64,000 nt of DNA from Niallia sp052318935 (lineage in GTDB: Bacteria; Bacillota; Bacilli; Bacillales; Cytobacillaceae), in assembly GCA_052318935.1 (NCBI GenBank), contig JBQRKO010000017.1, one strand, 5' to 3'. Numbering within the stretch: the first letter of the stretch is position 1; every line of letters begins with the position of its first letter. Shown here piece after piece: positions 1 to 7,791 of this stretch. The translations under genes and the position numbers were made by a program. The notes beneath the pieces are model-generated. The model was not told the origin of the DNA and ran no database searches. It saw only the letters and a program-made list of their open reading frames with translations.

Positions 1-207
1 GTTTTCTTTACCAAATGCCTGCAGCCCTTCCCATGCAGATTGGTTAAAAGATTTATCATCTATGCCACCAAGATCTGTAACCATAGCAGCTTTAAATGCA
101 TCTTTATTAGATGAACCTTCATTATTATCTTTTTTACCACAAGCCCCTAAAACAGTCCCAGCAGCTAGTACTAGAGACAACACTAAACCTAATTTACGCT
201 TTTTCAA
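1..207 (-). CDS. BMP-family ABC transporter substrate-binding lipoprotein (N-terminal part)
   Basis: Only the first 69 codons lie in the window; the gene runs off the left edge. The start is a TTG at 207-205, 9 bases after a GGGGG tract (216-220). The N-terminus has a basic end, a hydrophobic stretch and the lipobox LGAC, so the mature protein should be a lipid-anchored lipoprotein on the outer face of the membrane. The following stretch, AAMVTDLGGIDDKSFNQSAW, is the characteristic opening of the BMP (Bmp/TmpC/Med) family, which binds nucleosides for ABC import (YufN/NupN-like in Bacillus). The precise ligand cannot be told from this fragment. Confidence 0.85.
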   Translation of the reverse strand, partial: MKKRKLGLVLSLVLAAGTVLGACGKKDNNEGSSNKDAFKAAMVTDLGGIDDKSFNQSAWEGLQAFGKEN

Positions 208-280
208 GATTTGTACCCCCTAATATTATTGTTATAGCAATTCATTACAAGTTTTGATTTTGACTTTTTACCAAATGAAA

Positions 281-529
281 TTATTCATATTTTGATGCAT
301 CCCCATCAAAGGATTCCTCCGCAACTTTAATGGAATCTGTCGGGCATCCTTCTTGAGCATCGATTAAGTCATCATAAAAATCTTCTGAAATTTCCACAGT
401 ACCAGTATTGTTATCATTAAATGCTTCGGCTAATCCTTCGTCATCATAGTCGAATAAATCTGGAGCAGCTGCTCCGCATGCACCACAAGCGATGCAAGTA
501 TCTTTATCAACTATCGTGTATGTACTCAT
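281..529 (-). CDS. fer: ferredoxin, single [4Fe-4S], Bacillus type
   Basis: A short acidic cytoplasmic electron carrier of 82 residues. It shows the cluster motif CIACGACG near the N-terminus and the remote fourth cysteine in EGCPTDSI, the pattern of the one-cluster Bacillus ferredoxins. An in-frame ATG lies two codons upstream (535), but the strong GGGGGTG ribosome site sits only a base or so before it and about 8 bases before the ATG at 529. MSTYTIVDK is therefore the likelier start and gives the usual family length. It precedes the BMP lipoprotein on the same strand without an obvious terminator between. Likely partners are ferredoxin-dependent oxidoreductases; none can be assigned from context. 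Confidence 0.93.
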   Translation of the reverse strand: MSTYTIVDKDTCIACGACGAAAPDLFDYDDEGLAEAFNDNNTGTVEISEDFYDDLIDAQEGCPTDSIKVAEESFDGDASKYE

Positions 530-570
530 TTTCATTCACCCCCTTATTTAATAGTCCTTTCCTAATAAAA

Positions 571-624
571 AAGAGCCATGAAAATAGAAGAGTTGAAATT
601 CAAACTCCTATTTCCACGGCTCTT
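571..624 (-). terminator. long hairpin upstream of fer
   Basis: Arms beginning AAGAGCC (571-577) and ending GGCTCTT (618-624) pair over nearly 30 bases with a few mismatches. On the minus strand the hairpin is followed by TTTTATT. It looks like an intrinsic terminator reading toward fer, yet no gene is evident just upstream, so it may be an attenuator in the fer leader or an orphan terminator. Confidence 0.6.
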
Positions 625-955
625 CCTTTCTGTAAACAGAAATTAAGCATCCATCGTTTATTTATAATTAGTTGCAGATAAAAACGATTAACGAGTTTTC
701 TACAATCATTATTAATCCGTTATTAGATTTTCAAAACAAATTACAGTACAAGTGGTTCCTTATTTCAGATTCATAATTAACTCACCTTATATCGTTACTT
801 TTATACTACTTGGATAGGAGAAACTAGTCTACTATTATGTTAGATTTCCTAACACACTTTTTAGAATTATTAGAATATTAAACTTATTTCACCCTCGATG
901 CATTTGTTTTTTTATAACCTAGAAGCTATGAAAACTAATAACTGAAAAAAGAAAA
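625..955. other. gene-free AT-rich intergenic stretch
   Basis: About 330 bases between the hairpin before fer and the terminator of the YitT gene. I see no convincing ORF, tRNA or repeat on either strand. A promoter for fer is presumably here but no clear -35/-10 pair stands out. Confidence 0.5.
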
Positions 956-983
956 GAAGTACACTTACTGGATCATGTACTTC
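956..983 (-). terminator. intrinsic terminator of the YitT-family gene
   Basis: GAAGTACA (956-963) pairs perfectly with TGTACTTC (976-983). On the minus strand it is followed by a T-rich run. It lies about 65 bases past the stop of the YitT gene. Confidence 0.75.
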
Positions 984-1048
984 GCAAAAATTCCCTTTAT
1001 AATGTTTTCTAGCCTGCCTATTTTATAATCTAAAAAATTGCTTTTTAT

Positions 1049-1675
1049 TTAATTTGCGATCACTTTTGATTTTACCTTATACATCTCTTTATCTTGTTCA
1101 GATTGAATACTGTTTGCAATTTTCTTTTTATAAAAACTGATGATGCTTGATGTAAAGAAAATAGAAAGAATGGATAACATTCCTTTCAAAGCTCCAATGA
1201 AATAAATGCCGGAAAGGACAACTAGACAATCAAACACAAAATTTACTTTTCCGGGATTCCAATTACATTTCTTTTGTAAAAATAACGCAAGAATATTTAA
1301 ACCTCCAAGAGATGCTTTATTTAAAAAGAGAATGGACAATCCAAATCCGTTTATTATTCCACCAATAATAGCACCTGCTAATGGATTCATGTTAAAAGCA
1401 GGAATAAATTGATCAACGCTTGTCAGTATCGAAACAATAGTAACTGCCAAAATGGTTGATACAGTAAATTTCCACCCCATTTGAATAAAAGAAAAAATAT
1501 AAAATGGAATATTTATTATAAAAAACAACAATGTAAACGGAAGATTGAAAATATAAGAAAAACTTAATGAAAGTCCTACTGTTCCACCGGTAACTAGATG
1601 GGAATGCCTTAAGATAAGCACACCTATACTTAAAATCAAACAACCTAGCAGTATATTTATTATCTTTTTCATCAT
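1049..1675 (-). CDS. YitT family membrane protein, short form
   Basis: A 208-residue polytopic membrane protein with about five hydrophobic segments and the conserved stretch HSHLVTGGTVGLSL near residue 25. These are typical of the YitT/YczE-like family (YitT_membrane, formerly DUF161). It lacks the C-terminal DUF2179 domain of full-length YitT proteins and ends in a basic tail, so it belongs to the short subgroup. Two adjacent ATG codons (1675, 1672) could start it; AAGGGGC lies just upstream of both. Function is unknown. A terminator follows it and another separates it from the Lrp-type regulator upstream, so it is probably a single-gene transcript. Confidence 0.85.
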   Translation of the reverse strand: MMKKIINILLGCLILSIGVLILRHSHLVTGGTVGLSLSFSYIFNLPFTLLFFIINIPFYIFSFIQMGWKFTVSTILAVTIVSILTSVDQFIPAFNMNPLAGAIIGGIINGFGLSILFLNKASLGGLNILALFLQKKCNWNPGKVNFVFDCLVVLSGIYFIGALKGMLSILSIFFTSSIISFYKKKIANSIQSEQDKEMYKVKSKVIAN

Positions 1676-1861
1676 GAATGCCCCTTATCTATTATTTCGT
1701 CATTTCTGATCACTAATAATAGAATAGAATATATTCCGCTCATAATGCATAATATAATGTACATATTTTCTTCATATTATATACGTTATGTACAAAAATA
1801 GAACAAACAATATACGTTATGAATTTTACAGTTTCTCTTCAGGTTGCCCCCTTCTCCACAG

Positions 1862-1894
1862 AAAAAGCGAGCCTAATCATAGACTCGCTTTTTT
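1862..1894 (-). terminator. intrinsic terminator of the Lrp/AsnC gene
   Basis: AAAAAGCGAG and CTCGCTTTTTT form a strong stem with a short loop. The minus-strand 3' side is T-rich. It sits 20 bases after the regulator's stop codon. Confidence 0.85.
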
Positions 1895-1914
1895 AACGAT
1901 TTACATGCTTCTCA

Positions 1915-2361
1915 TTAAGATTTCTTATCTAATGGCTTGATATTTCTATATTTGACAGCTGAGTGCAGTACAATGGAAGTATTAACATTTCCGAATGGAA
2001 TCAGTCTGTCAACAAGTAATTGAATTCCTTCCATTCCACCTACTGCAGCTTTTAAAAAATGCGAAACATAGCCTGTCATTCGATGGCATTCTAAAATATC
2101 TTCATCGTCCTTTATAAACTGTTCAAATTTTTGTGGCGACGTTTTTAGTTCACTTATTTGAATAAACAACAACGTATCTCTGCCTACTTCTTTCGGAGCA
2201 ATAATTGCACTAAATCGTTCAATAACGCCCTTTTCTTGCAGACGAGACAGTCTTTCATAAATACTTGGGCGACTTAAAGACAGGTGCTTCGATAAGTCGC
2301 TAATAGTCATACGTCCATCTTCTTGAAGCAATTTTATTAGCTGCTGATCTATCGTATCCAT
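1915..2361 (-). CDS. Lrp/AsnC family transcriptional regulator
   Basis: A 148-residue regulator. Residues 1-60 form the AsnC-type helix-turn-helix (MDTIDQQLIKLLQEDGRM, then LSRPSIYERLSRLQEKGVI), and the rest is the ligand-binding RAM/ACT-like domain (ILECHRMTGYVSHFLKA). The start is an ATG behind AAAGGAG. Such proteins sense amino acids and control their transport or catabolism. It lies downstream of an orphan histidine kinase and an amidohydrolase-aminotransferase operon on the same strand. That suggests, by context only, control of amino-acid or amine catabolism there. Confidence 0.92.
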   Translation of the reverse strand: MDTIDQQLIKLLQEDGRMTISDLSKHLSLSRPSIYERLSRLQEKGVIERFSAIIAPKEVGRDTLLFIQISELKTSPQKFEQFIKDDEDILECHRMTGYVSHFLKAAVGGMEGIQLLVDRLIPFGNVNTSIVLHSAVKYRNIKPLDKKS

Positions 2362-2494
2362 AAACAGCTCCTTTCCAATTGCATTTATTTTTCTATATTC
2401 ATATAGAGTTTGTCCAAAAAGTTAAGGAATCCTAGCTGTCGATTTTCTTCAAGACTTCCACGCCTCAACCTTTTCCTCTCTCATTTCCCTCCTT

Positions 2495-4141
2495 TTACAA
2501 TGCTTTTTTCGGGATAATGATTTCTACCGTTGTCCCTTTGTTTAGTTCACTTTGAATTTGCAGCTTTCCTTTATGATGTTCTATTATTTTTTTTATGACC
2601 ATATAACCAAGACCAGTGCCAGTATCCTTTGTTGTATAAAAAGGGGAACCTAGTTTTTCAATCTGGGATTGCTCCATTCCCCATCCATTATCCTGAATTT
2701 GAATAATCGCAGTATTTTCTTGTATACACGTACGAACAGAAATTATCCCACCAAAAGGGATAGCTTCCATACTGTTTTTAAACAAATTCATAAACACTTG
2801 CTTTAATTGATTTCCATCACAATAGATGATGATTGCTTCTTGTCCAAAATCTTTTTCGATGACAATATTATTCATATTGGCACTTGCCTGAAACAACGAG
2901 ATAGTCTCGTCTAAAATTTGCTGTAAATCCTTATACTCATAATTTAAAACATGCGGCTTAGACAAAATAAGAAATTCCCCCACAATAAAATTAATACGGT
3001 CTAATTCCGACATAATTAAATGGAAGTGGGATTTGTCCTTAAATTCTTTTTCCAAGTATTGAATAAATCCACGGATTGTCGTAAGTGGATTGCGTATTTC
3101 ATGGGCAACACTTGCCGCCATTTGACCAACGGCTGACAGCTTCTCTGAATTTAATAAAAGCTGCTCCGTCCGCTTACGCTCGGTAAAATCTCTAAATTGA
3201 GCAAATGCTCCGACCAATGTGCCATTCTCCTCAAATATAGGAAAACAATCTAACAGAAAAATAAGCTTTTGTCCATCTTCTTTACGAATGTAGGAAATTT
3301 CAATATCCGTAAAGGGGCGTTTATTCGATAAAACAGCTTGAAGGTATTCTCCAAAATAGTCTAAACGATTAATATTCGCTCCGATAACATGTTCCTTTTT
3401 TATCTTTGTCACTAGCTCTGCATATGGGTTAAAGCCGATTAGCTTGCCATCCTGGTCAGATATCAATATTCCATTTCTCGTTGTATCCATGATCATTTGA
3501 TTTAATCGATTTAATTGGTGGTTCTGCCTAATTAATGCAATCTCTCTTTCTATTGTTTGATTAACCGTAGAAAGAAGGGTAAGCATTAATGGATTTGCGT
3601 TTTTTTTGTCCGTCATAATCGCAATGGTTCCAAGTACCTTATCCGCGTTTCGATCCATAATCGGAACACTATAACAGGCGGTAGAATGGAGATGCTGATG
3701 AAAATGCTGTTCCCCAATTATTTCGATTTCTTTTTTATATTTTAACGTTAACGATATCGCATCTATTCCACAATCTTTTTCTGTAAAACGAACGCCTTCT
3801 ACAACGCCGAGATGGGCAGCCGCAGCTTTGCTTCGTTCATCCCCTTGCATTTTTAATAAATATCCTTCTGCATCACAAACACTTGCAACAATAGAAATAT
3901 CTTTTAACGATAATAAAAATTTATCTAAAAAATAAATAACAACCTCTAATATATCTGCGTATTGTACATGTTTTTGATGTAATGCATCTTTACTTAATTT
4001 TTCCAAAAACAGTGTAAAATCTGTTGGTATTAATCCACTTTGATGGCATGCTTTTTTTAATTCTTCAAAATTTATTCCAACACCGTTCATATCCATATAC
4101 TCCACAATATTTTTATCCTTTAATTGATTAACAAAAAACAT
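2495..4141 (-). CDS. orphan sensor histidine kinase (GAF-like, PAS, HisKA, HATPase)
   Basis: A 548-residue kinase without membrane segments. Residues 60-200 look like a GAF-type sensor similar to the N-termini of AcoR-like activators. A PAS domain follows at about 210-320, then the phosphoacceptor box HEIRNPL with His347, then an HATPase_c domain with N box (NLFKNSMEA, from 452), DNGWGM (484-489) and GTGLG (508-512). It resembles the soluble sporulation-type kinases of Bacillus. No response regulator is adjacent, so it probably feeds a partner elsewhere. Its start region overlaps a perfect 13-bp inverted repeat (4149-4193) that also faces a divergent small ORF. The signal is unknown; neighbours suggest amine or amino-acid metabolism. 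Confidence 0.9.
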   Translation of the reverse strand: MFFVNQLKDKNIVEYMDMNGVGINFEELKKACHQSGLIPTDFTLFLEKLSKDALHQKHVQYADILEVVIYFLDKFLLSLKDISIVASVCDAEGYLLKMQGDERSKAAAAHLGVVEGVRFTEKDCGIDAISLTLKYKKEIEIIGEQHFHQHLHSTACYSVPIMDRNADKVLGTIAIMTDKKNANPLMLTLLSTVNQTIEREIALIRQNHQLNRLNQMIMDTTRNGILISDQDGKLIGFNPYAELVTKIKKEHVIGANINRLDYFGEYLQAVLSNKRPFTDIEISYIRKEDGQKLIFLLDCFPIFEENGTLVGAFAQFRDFTERKRTEQLLLNSEKLSAVGQMAASVAHEIRNPLTTIRGFIQYLEKEFKDKSHFHLIMSELDRINFIVGEFLILSKPHVLNYEYKDLQQILDETISLFQASANMNNIVIEKDFGQEAIIIYCDGNQLKQVFMNLFKNSMEAIPFGGIISVRTCIQENTAIIQIQDNGWGMEQSQIEKLGSPFYTTKDTGTGLGYMVIKKIIEHHKGKLQIQSELNKGTTVEIIIPKKAL

Positions 4142-4148
4142 TATTCCC

Positions 4149-4193
4149 CTGATTTTTCTATAATATTGATATATTATAACATAGAAAAATCAG
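4149..4193. promoter_or_regulatory. 13-bp perfect inverted repeat in a divergent promoter region
   Basis: CTGATTTTTCTAT (4149-4161) and ATAGAAAAATCAG (4181-4193) flank 19 AT-rich bases that contain a TATAAT on the minus strand. The position, 8 bases before the kinase ATG, fits an operator over the kinase promoter and a possible divergent promoter. Role inferred. Confidence 0.5.
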
Positions 4194-4279
4194 TATTAAT
4201 TATGAAAGAACAATTAATCTCAGACTTGCTGCCCGTCAAGGTCCAAACATCAGAACATAGACTAATAGGAGGCATATCT

Positions 4280-4357
4280 ATGTTAGATAGCGTAGATCCC
4301 CTCTATACAATAGAAAAAAACGGTAATCTGCTTATTAATCAGCGATTACCGTTTTAA
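4280..4357 (+). CDS. possible 25-residue peptide gene divergent from the kinase
   Basis: ATG at 4280 is preceded by AGGAGG with ideal spacing (4268-4273), and the frame closes at TAA 4355-4357. The predicted peptide begins MLDSVDPLYTIEKNG and ends in NQRLPF. The frame is open further upstream to an ATG at 4202, giving a 51-residue version, but that ATG has no ribosome site. The 3' end coincides with the bidirectional terminator shared with the aminotransferase gene. I do not recognise the product. It could be a real small protein, a regulatory peptide, or the remnant of a larger gene. Confidence 0.35.
   Translation: MLDSVDPLYTIEKNGNLLINQRLPF
4317..4355. terminator. bidirectional terminator overlapping the aminotransferase 3' end
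   Basis: AAAACGGTAATC (4317-4328) pairs with GATTACCGTTTT (4344-4355). U-tracts are produced in both directions. The right arm encodes the last residues of the aminotransferase (TVIAD), so coding sequence and terminator overlap. Confidence 0.8.
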
Positions 4358-5651
4358 TTGATTCTTTTAGAATTTTTATGATTTTTTCTATTTCTGCCTT
4401 ACTAATAATTAAAGGCGGTGCTAAAACAATCGTGTCACTATCATTATAAGTAACACTTCGACATATCAGGCCATTTTTTGCTGCTTCAGCAACCACTTTA
4501 GGTGCTATTTTTTCGGAGAAACGCCGCTTTTCTTTTGCATCGGCATATAGTTCAAATCCACCTAATAATCCAATTGCCCGGCTGTCGCCAACATACTCAA
4601 GTTCTTCTTCTAGTTGTTTAAACCCTTTCATTAACTCTAACCCCATAAAGTAACTATTTTCCACCAATTTTTCCGTTTCTATTATATGTAAATTTGTATT
4701 TGCAATATGGCAAGCAACAGGATGGCCACTGTAAGTAAATCCATGAAATAATGTTCCCGTCGATTTTTCCTTATATACTTGAAAAATCGCTTCTGAGATC
4801 AATACACCGCCAAGTGGAAAATATCCGCTCGTTATCCCTTTTGCAAACGTTAATACATCTGGAACAACATCCCAATTTTCCATCCCAAACATTTTCCCAG
4901 TTCTCCCAAACCCTGTTATCACTTCATCTGCAATAAATAAAATATCATATTCATCACAAACAGAACGGACTCCTCTTAAATAGTCATCCGTTGGAATAAA
5001 CATACCGCCAGCTCCCATTACAGGTTCTGCAATAAACGCTGCGATATTTTCCGGCCCTTCTTCCTCTATTACCTTTTTTAATGCCTCCACTGAATCGGAA
5101 TCTACATGAAGAAAATCTGGTGCAAGAGAATTTGTAACATGATGAAATTCAGGGATTCCTGTTGCACTAGTCGCTCCTGTAGCAACCCCATGATACGCTT
5201 TTTGTCTTGATATAATTTTCTTGCGCTGAGGTTTTCCTTGCAATATCCAATAATAGCGAACTAATTTAAATGCAGAGTCATTTGCTTCTGAACCACCTGA
5301 CGTAAAAAAAACGGTATTTAGATCCCCTGGTGCTAGATTAGCAAGCTTTTCGGCTAGAAGAATGGCAGGCTCATGGCTAAAGGTCGAAAAGGCGGAACTA
5401 AAACTTAATTTATTGATTTGCTCCATTGCAGCCATTCCCAGTTCTGTTCTGCCATATCCAATCGCCACATTCCAAAGGGAGGACATTCCTTCTATATATT
5501 CCTTCCCATCTGTATCTTTTACATAGATTCCTTTTCCTTCTTCAAAAATAATCGCAGGTCCTTGGTCTTGTTGCTGCTTCACAGAAGAGGTTGGATGAAG
5601 AAAATGTTTTTTATCGAGTGCTACTAGCTGTTCCTTATTAAATCTTGTCAT
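4335..5651 (-). CDS. class III pyridoxal-phosphate aminotransferase
   Basis: A 438-residue omega-amino acid or amine:pyruvate type aminotransferase. Visible hallmarks are the N-terminal FHPTSS-like region (HFLHPTSS), TSGGSEANDSAFKL, AYHG, the aspartate motif FIADEVITGFGRTG that contacts the cofactor nitrogen, and the cofactor lysine in TFAKGITSGY. The start is the ATG at 5651 behind GGAGGGAATAGA; the longer upstream reading has no ribosome site. Only one base separates it from the stop of the amidohydrolase, so the two are translationally coupled. I infer a pathway in which an amide or cyclic substrate is hydrolysed and the resulting amine is transaminated. The substrate is not identifiable by eye. 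Confidence 0.9.
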   Translation of the reverse strand: MTRFNKEQLVALDKKHFLHPTSSVKQQQDQGPAIIFEEGKGIYVKDTDGKEYIEGMSSLWNVAIGYGRTELGMAAMEQINKLSFSSAFSTFSHEPAILLAEKLANLAPGDLNTVFFTSGGSEANDSAFKLVRYYWILQGKPQRKKIISRQKAYHGVATGATSATGIPEFHHVTNSLAPDFLHVDSDSVEALKKVIEEEGPENIAAFIAEPVMGAGGMFIPTDDYLRGVRSVCDEYDILFIADEVITGFGRTGKMFGMENWDVVPDVLTFAKGITSGYFPLGGVLISEAIFQVYKEKSTGTLFHGFTYSGHPVACHIANTNLHIIETEKLVENSYFMGLELMKGFKQLEEELEYVGDSRAIGLLGGFELYADAKEKRRFSEKIAPKVVAEAAKNGLICRSVTYNDSDTIVLAPPLIISKAEIEKIIKILKESIKTVIAD

Positions 5652-5652
5652 T

Positions 5653-7248
5653 CTATTCCCTCCTCGCACTATAACGAATTTTCCCGCCAATAATCGTCAT
5701 CTCGATACAAGTATTTTTTATTTCATTAGGATTATATGCCATAAAATCAGAAGGTAATACCGTCATATCTGCTAATTTTCCGATTTCTAGCGACCCTTTG
5801 TTTTCTTCATCGAAGGAAGCTCTGGCAGCATAAATAGTATACATTTTTAACGCTTCTTTTAAACTAACGCTGTTTTCTTGAATAAAATCATTTCCATTAG
5901 CCGTTTTGCGACAAATAGCAGCGTATATTCCAAGCATTGGTGAACAAGGAGTAATCGGAAAATCGGAGCTTCCAGCTGGAAGTAGTCCATCGTCCATCAT
6001 TTCCCTCGTTGCAAATACATTTTTCACCAAAGAAGGATGTAAATTTTCTTTGTAAACATCTCCTGCTTGATAAACCAACGCAGGTTGTGGAACTGGAATA
6101 ACCTCTAGTTCCTTCATTTTCATTCGCAATCCTTTATTTGTCACCATTGCATGCTCAATCCGATGGCGATGGTCTTTGCGAAAGAATTTTTTTAATGTTT
6201 TTTCATATGCATTTATAACTTGTTGTACAGCTCGATCGCCAATGGCGTGTATGGCAATCTGATATCCTTTTTGATGGGCTAGCATCACTTTATCTTCTAA
6301 TTCTTTATCCGTATACATCAGCATTCCTTCTTGATCGGATGAATGATTATATGGAATAGAAACGGCTGCTGTTTTTCCACTGATGGTTCCATCAGCAAAC
6401 ATTTTAACTGGACCAATTTTCAAATAACTATTGCCTGATAAAGGAGACAACCTCATGTCCACTGCTTCCTGAAAAAACTTTTCCAGTATCATCGCATATA
6501 CGCGAACAGGAAGATTATTTTCTTCCATCATTTCCTGCAGCACATGATATTCTTCCAATGAATCGGAAAAAAAGCCAAGACCCGCTTCATGTACACTTGT
6601 AATACCATAAGAAAGATTATGTTCCATTACAAGCTCAATTGCTTTCTTCATTTGTTTTTTTGTATAGGGAGGCATTACTTTTTTAGCAAGATTAATCGCT
6701 TCTTCTTTTAATACGCCTGTTGCGTCGCCATTTTGATTTCGTACAATCTCTCCATTTTTCACTATTGTAGCTGCTGTAATCTTCGCAAGCTGTAATACTT
6801 TTTTATTCACAACGGCCGTGTGGGCACAATATCTTGTAATAAAAACTGGATTGTTAATGCCCTGAAAGTCGAAAGCATTCGGCTCTCTTCCCTCTTTTAA
6901 GTTTGCTTCATCATAACCCCATCCGATAATCCATTCGTCTGATCCTGCCTCCCTTGCTCTTTGGCTAATTACTTTAACCATCTCTTTAATAGAAGATTGA
7001 TTACAATGAACATACAGTAAATTAAATCCACTAATAAACAAATGCTGATGCGCATCAATAAACCCTGGGACAACGACTTTCCCACCTAAATTAACAACTT
7101 CTGTATATGAACCTGCCCATTTTGTTATTTCTTCATTGGAACTTAAAGCAATAATTCGCTCCTTTTTTACTGCGATAGCTTCATATTGATTGTTGTGTTC
7201 ATCCATTGACATTATTTGACCATTATAAAAGATAGTATCTGCAATCAT
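5653..7248 (-). CDS. amidohydrolase, YtcJ-like (Amidohydro_3)
   Basis: A 531-residue metal-dependent hydrolase of the amidohydrolase superfamily. The metal-binding motif DAHQHLF follows VVPGFI in the N-terminal third, GITSVHEAG lies mid-protein, and IAIHAIGDRAV, HRIEHAMV and AGSSDFPI mark the C-terminal metal sites. The C-terminus closes with the GKLADMTVL composite domain. This layout matches YtcJ-type enzymes, which are often annotated with broad N-substituted amide or carbamate activity. The start is the ATG at 7248, six bases after AAGGAG; the ORF is open upstream but without a ribosome site. It is first in an operon with the aminotransferase. A TATAAT lies upstream around 7280. Confidence 0.9.
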   Translation of the reverse strand: MIADTIFYNGQIMSMDEHNNQYEAIAVKKERIIALSSNEEITKWAGSYTEVVNLGGKVVVPGFIDAHQHLFISGFNLLYVHCNQSSIKEMVKVISQRAREAGSDEWIIGWGYDEANLKEGREPNAFDFQGINNPVFITRYCAHTAVVNKKVLQLAKITAATIVKNGEIVRNQNGDATGVLKEEAINLAKKVMPPYTKKQMKKAIELVMEHNLSYGITSVHEAGLGFFSDSLEEYHVLQEMMEENNLPVRVYAMILEKFFQEAVDMRLSPLSGNSYLKIGPVKMFADGTISGKTAAVSIPYNHSSDQEGMLMYTDKELEDKVMLAHQKGYQIAIHAIGDRAVQQVINAYEKTLKKFFRKDHRHRIEHAMVTNKGLRMKMKELEVIPVPQPALVYQAGDVYKENLHPSLVKNVFATREMMDDGLLPAGSSDFPITPCSPMLGIYAAICRKTANGNDFIQENSVSLKEALKMYTIYAARASFDEENKGSLEIGKLADMTVLPSDFMAYNPNEIKNTCIEMTIIGGKIRYSARRE

Positions 7249-7351
7249 ATTTTTCTCCTTTTTCATCAGAGACTTATCGATATCAATATACTGTCTATTA
7301 TACACAATTATCATTATTTTCTAAATTTTCAGCACTCTACATTTTAAAAAA

Positions 7352-7670
7352 GGCACTGTTAAATTTCAGTGTTGATTTATAATGGTCAGGAAATTCACTC
7401 GCTTTCCGCGAACGTGCGATAAGCTTCGGAAAAACCCTTTTAACAGAGCTTATTTTCAGAGTAAACACCCATGCAATAAAATTTGCATCATGGCGCATGG
7501 AAAGAAGCAGCCTCCACATTTATAGCGCAGAGCAGCGTGAATACACGAAGACTCCTGCGGGAAAGCGAGACAGACGAGACCCTGCAGGAGCGTAGCGACG
7601 AAGCGGCTCGGCGCTCGCCCGTGGAAAGCGTAGTGTATTCACGCTGCGGAACTTCTTTTCAGAGTAGCCT
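7352..7670 (+). repeat. dispersed mosaic repeat, copy A
   Basis: A G+C-rich, strongly palindromic block in an AT-rich background. The left end reads GGCACTGTTAAATTTCAG. The core carries GACTCCTGCGGGAAAGCGAG, GAGACCCTGCAGGAGCG and GGCTCGGCGCTCGCCC. The right end mirrors TTCCGCAGCGTGAATACAC. It is the same element, inverted, as copy E at 27173-27495. Short ORFs inside it arise only because the repeat happens to be open in that frame; it is not a gene. Confidence 0.85.
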
Positions 7671-7743
7671 ATTAAGAAATGCGCAGGCGCCGGAGCTAGA
7701 CACTAAACTAGGTTCGAAATTTTATATTTTCTTATCATTTAAA

Positions 7744-7785
7744 AAAAGCAGAACCTTCTCCTTAATAGAAGAAAGTTCTGCTTTT
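7744..7785 (-). terminator. intrinsic terminator of the DHA2 exporter gene
   Basis: AAAAGCAGAAC and GTTCTGCTTTT form an 11-bp stem immediately after the transporter stop. The minus-strand 3' side is T-rich. Confidence 0.85.
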
Positions 7786-7791
7786 ATCTGT

